From NCBI GenBank assembly GCA_025057195.1, contig JANWWX010000047.1, positions 1 through 8,023 on the forward strand: a stretch of 8,023 nucleotides of DNA, read 5' to 3'. Within the stretch, counting starts at the first letter, position 1. Each line of letters begins with the position of its first letter. The stretch comes from Leptospiraceae bacterium. GTDB lineage: Bacteria > Spirochaetota > Leptospiria > Turneriellales > Turneriellaceae. Positions 6,005 through 8,023 of the stretch are shown here, in pieces. Made by a program: the position numbers and the translations under genes. A model generated the notes under the pieces. The model saw only the letters and a list, made by a program, of their open reading frames with translations. It was not told the origin of the DNA and made no database searches.

Positions 6005-6967
6005 TCAAATCTGGAAAAAGTTTCTCACCAGCGCGGTTATATGGTTAACTCCCCGAGACGGGTCAACCGTTTTTGTGTGGATTGGTTTGGGCTTTGCGTT
6101 GCGCAGCCAGGTGCGTTGTTTTTTTGCTAACCGCAACGTGTTGCGCACGATCTTTTCTTGTAGCATGCTGCGCTCCGCATTGCTCAGCGCTTTTGGCAGG
6201 CGGCGGCTTGCGGCGTAATGTTCAAAAAATTCGCGAATGCCAATGCCAGTGAGCGCAGGAAAGCGCTGCCAGTCCACGCCCGCTTCGCCAACAGCGCGCA
6301 GCACGGCGTCCGCCTCTTCCACGAGTCCACCCTCAAACATCGCCATAGTGCGCCGGCGTACTTGTTTTTCGAGCTGTGCTTTATCGGGATTGAATTCAAG
6401 CTGGAGGATGTCATATTCCGCGCTGACGCCACCACTGCGTTTTAGGTTGCTAATTGGGGCGCCATGTGCCAGGCAGAGCATCAGTTGCCGTCGGATCCGC
6501 ACGGCGTTGTGTGGGTGGACTCGCGCGGCAGCCACTGGATCGACACGCTTGAGTTCACGGTATGCCTCATCCGCACTGAGGGTGTTGACCTGGCTTTGGA
6601 TTTGCGGCAAGATTTCCACTTCAGGCAGGAGTCCATAAAGCAGAGCATGGATGTAAAAATAGCTGCCACCACAGATCACCGGTATGCGTTGGCCGGCCAG
6701 TGCCTTGGCAATTTTATGCTTTGCCAGATTCACAAATGCACCTGCCGAAAAATTCTCGCGCCAAGATAAAAAACCATAGAGTGCATGGGGGAAAAGCTCG
6801 ATTTCTGCTGGCTGCGGTGCCGCCGAGGCGATACGGAGTTCATGATAGACCTGCCGCGAGTCAGCGTTGATGACATAAAGTGGCCACGATCTGAGCTCTT
6901 CGTAAAGAAAGGACGATTTGCCGCTGGCAGTAACCCCCGTCAGGATTAAAAGTTTGGGCAACGCCAT
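6005..6967 (-). CDS. miaA: tRNA dimethylallyltransferase
   Basis: MiaA transfers a dimethylallyl group to N6 of A37 in tRNAs that read codons starting with U. The 320-residue length is close to E. coli's 316. The P-loop GVTASGKS is at residues 11-18, the DSRQVY motif at 36-41, [16 protein letters not shown] at 98-113 and [20 protein letters not shown] at 143-162. Near the end is [15 protein letters not shown] (276-290), the usual C-terminal motif. Some normally conserved positions differ: IGTAKP reads IASAAP, the HHL of the substrate region reads HAL, and GGTGLY reads GGSYFY, so this is a divergent family member. ATG 6967 shares one base with the gmk stop (TGATG), implying coupled translation; an in-frame GTG sits one codon upstream. 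hfq follows after 5 bp. Confidence 0.93.
   Translation of the reverse strand: MALPKLLILTGVTASGKSSFLYEELRSWPLYVINADSRQVYHELRIASAAPQPAEIELFPHALYGFLSWRENFSAGAFVNLAKHKIAKALAGQRIPVICGGSYFYIHALLYGLLPEVEILPQIQSQVNTLSADEAYRELKRVDPVAAARVHPHNAVRIRRQLMLCLAHGAPISNLKRSGGVSAEYDILQLEFNPDKAQLEKQVRRRTMAMFEGGLVEEADAVLRAVGEAGVDWQRFPALTGIGIREFFEHYAASRRLPKALSNAERSMLQEKIVRNTLRLAKKQRTWLRNAKPKPIHTKTVDPSRGVNHITALVRNFFQI
6036..6066 (-). promoter_or_regulatory. Candidate internal promoter for hfq
   Basis: On the - strand TTGACC (6066-6061) and TATAAC (6041-6036) each match the sigma-70 hexamers at five of six positions, with a 19-bp spacer, slightly longer than ideal. Transcription would begin about 30 bases before the hfq ATG. 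The site lies in the C-terminal codons of miaA. Internal hfq promoters within miaA are known in E. coli. The call rests on hexamer matches only. Confidence 0.35.
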
Positions 6968-7524
6968 CACATGTGGTTGCGTAGGATTGCCAAAACCTCT
7001 GCAGCGGCACGCGATAACACATCGTTGAGGACAATGTGATCAAATTGATCTTTTTGGCTGATTTCCCAGCGTGCCAGTTCTAAACGCTTTTTAATCTGCT
7101 CTTCATTTTCAGTGCCGCGGGCGCGCAGCCGCCGCTCCAGTTCCTCTAAGCTGGGTGGCAAAATGAACACACTGACCATGGGGATATTTTTGCTGCGCAG
7201 TGTTTGCACACCCTGCACGTCGATGTCGAGAATAGGAAATTTTCCTTCCGCTTGGATACGCTCTATCTCGCGTATTTCAGTACCGTAGTAATTATCGAGT
7301 ACACGCGCGTATTCCAAAAATTCGCCGGCAGCGATCCGCCGTTCAAATTCCTCGTGTGACAAAAAATAATAATGCTTCCCGTCGATTTCGTGCGCGCGGC
7401 GCTGCCGTGTGGTGGATGAAACAGAATGCACCAACCGTGGTTCCTCTTCCAGCAATATGGTGATGACGCTGTTTTTGCCGCCACCGGAGGGAGCAGCGAT
7501 CACAAAAAGTGGGCGCTCCAGCAT
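6967..7524 (-). CDS. gmk: Guanylate kinase
   Basis: Gmk phosphorylates GMP to GDP using ATP, an essential step in guanine nucleotide supply. The 185-residue protein shows the P-loop APSGGGKNS (11-19), the GMP-binding residues in SVSSTTRQRR (34-43), DGKHYYF (48-54), GEFLEYA (67-73) and NYYGT (78-82), LDIDVQG (99-105), the lid RLRARGTENEEQIKKRL (132-148) and FDHIVLND (161-168). It is slightly shorter than E. coli Gmk (207 residues). The GKNS form of the P-loop fits the GK-x-[ST] pattern seen in related kinases, so the enzyme is probably active. ATG 7524 gives the family-typical N-terminus; the ribosome site is weak. The stop overlaps the miaA start by one base. Confidence 0.95.
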   Translation of the reverse strand: MLERPLFVIAAPSGGGKNSVITILLEEEPRLVHSVSSTTRQRRAHEIDGKHYYFLSHEEFERRIAAGEFLEYARVLDNYYGTEIREIERIQAEGKFPILDIDVQGVQTLRSKNIPMVSVFILPPSLEELERRLRARGTENEEQIKKRLELARWEISQKDQFDHIVLNDVLSRAAAEVLAILRNHM

Positions 7525-7730
7525 TTTCCGCCACCGGCATGAACGTGTGTTGCGTAAAGTAATTTGTAGGCTTTAACCCCACGTACGCACCCAAGCATTG
7601 GGTATTTAGAAACATAGTTGCTTCAGTGTTCATAAGAAGATTCTACGCATACACTTAACCATTATTCCCCCATATCGCTGCAAAAGACCCAACAGTTACC
7701 ACGTGCCCTTGGCCTACAGTGCCGTTTCGG
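7525..7730 (-). other. Non-coding gap upstream of gmk
   Basis: These 206 bp separate gmk from the unidentified upstream gene and are the likely site of an operon promoter. I found no convincing -35/-10 pair; a TAGAAT on the - strand lacks a good -35. An inverted repeat is present at 7589-7603. Open frames here are short, lack family resemblance and mostly run into gmk out of frame. Confidence 0.5.
7589..7603. repeat. Inverted repeat ACCCAA-GCA-TTGGGT upstream of gmk
   Basis: Perfect 6-bp arms flank a 3-base centre, about 65 bp before the gmk start. It could be an operator or a short leader hairpin. No T-run follows on the - strand, so it is unlikely to be an intrinsic terminator. Confidence 0.35.
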
Positions 7731-8023
7731 TTAACCTGCAAAGGGCATATATTCCCGCAAATCCTCGGGGATATCCAGCCAAGGGGGCTTTTCGCCTTCG
7801 CGCCAGTGCCAAAAGAAGAGCTTTTCCACCAAATACCCAGCGACTGGGTCCCATCGTGAGGGTTCTTGGTAATAGTTAATCGCAAAGAAGCGTTTCTGCG
7901 CCCGCCGCGCGGGTTTCAGCCACAAAAGGATCAACCCATAAACCAGCGACGAGACACTCACCCGCAGCGCCGAGGCGACACAAAGTAACGCGTCATGTTC
8001 TTCCGGCGTAAATCGTGTGGTGA
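7731..8023 (-). CDS. Unidentified protein, C-terminal part (possible ribbon-helix-helix-like segment)
   Basis: An open frame enters from the right edge (first full codon at 8021) and ends at TAA 7733-7731, giving the last 96 residues. I do not recognise the family. The visible start, FTPEEHDALLCVASALRVSVSSLVY, resembles the helices of ribbon-helix-helix DNA-binding proteins (E-E-H-x-x-L ... A ... VS-x-S-x-L-V). The rest is aromatic and basic: LLWLKPARRAQKRFF, then a segment with several Trp and Tyr residues, ending in LREYMPFAG. The composition and lack of stops support a real gene. It lies upstream of gmk in the same direction, but 233 bp separate its stop from the gmk... ATG region boundary at most, so shared transcription is uncertain. 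Whether it is a regulator is inference only. Confidence 0.5.
   Translation of the reverse strand, partial: TTRFTPEEHDALLCVASALRVSVSSLVYGLILLWLKPARRAQKRFFAINYYQEPSRWDPVAGYLVEKLFFWHWREGEKPPWLDIPEDLREYMPFAG

Noticed and set aside
7497..7499. Guanylate kinase P-loop reading GKNS, suspected as an inactivating change
   Set aside because: Nucleoside monophosphate kinases commonly use GK-x-T or GK-x-S (for example GKGT), so Ser after Asn fits, and all other Gmk motifs are intact.
7343..7633. A 96-codon - strand open frame starting upstream of gmk
   Set aside because: Most of it overlaps the conserved P-loop part of gmk in another frame, and the unique upstream part shows no recognisable motif.

Overview
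The window is an ordinary-looking stretch of bacterial chromosome: moderate GC, short gaps, several overlapping genes, and no tRNA, rRNA, CRISPR array, insertion sequence or phage gene that I can recognise. It suggests a Gram-negative-type bacterium. The evidence is a periplasmic-binding-protein-dependent TRAP transporter, Hfq, and a membrane-anchored SPFH protein. The divergent MiaA, the single-domain GDP-mannose pyrophosphorylase with a Lys/Ala-rich N-terminal tail, and the small ECF-like sigma factor together make me lean towards Verrucomicrobiota (Opitutae-like). That placement is a low-confidence inference from family resemblance, not something the sequence proves.

Region 1 (1-2333, + strand) is the end of a TRAP transporter operon: the C-terminus of the solute-binding protein (dctP-like), the small permease (dctQ-like) and the large permease (dctM-like). 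The large permease carries an unusual C-terminal extension of about 117 residues that looks soluble and beta-rich.

Region 2 (2334-3719) holds peptidyl-tRNA hydrolase (pth, - strand), abutting the transporter operon tail-to-tail with no spacer, and a divergently transcribed ECF-like sigma factor (+ strand). The roughly 260 bp between these two starts contains an inverted repeat, a 12-bp palindrome and a pair of direct repeats 20 bp apart. It also contains an in-frame, Cys-containing upstream extension of pth.

Region 3 (3723-8023, all - strand) is a tightly packed run read right to left: an unidentified protein cut by the window edge, then gmk, miaA, hfq, an SPFH/Band-7 protein and a manC-like mannose-1-phosphate guanylyltransferase. 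From gmk onward the genes overlap or lie within 14 bp of one another, so they are probably co-transcribed. The order miaA-hfq-SPFH echoes the enterobacterial miaA-hfq-hflX-hflK-hflC cluster, but with no hflX and one SPFH gene instead of two. The operon joins nucleotide supply (Gmk), tRNA modification (MiaA), RNA-based regulation (Hfq), membrane proteostasis or scaffolding (SPFH) and GDP-mannose synthesis for surface polysaccharide (ManC).

I do not see a clearly new multi-gene system. The points most worth checking are the DctM C-terminal domain, the hfq-SPFH linkage, the 53-bp SPFH/manC overlap and the pth/sigma intergenic region.
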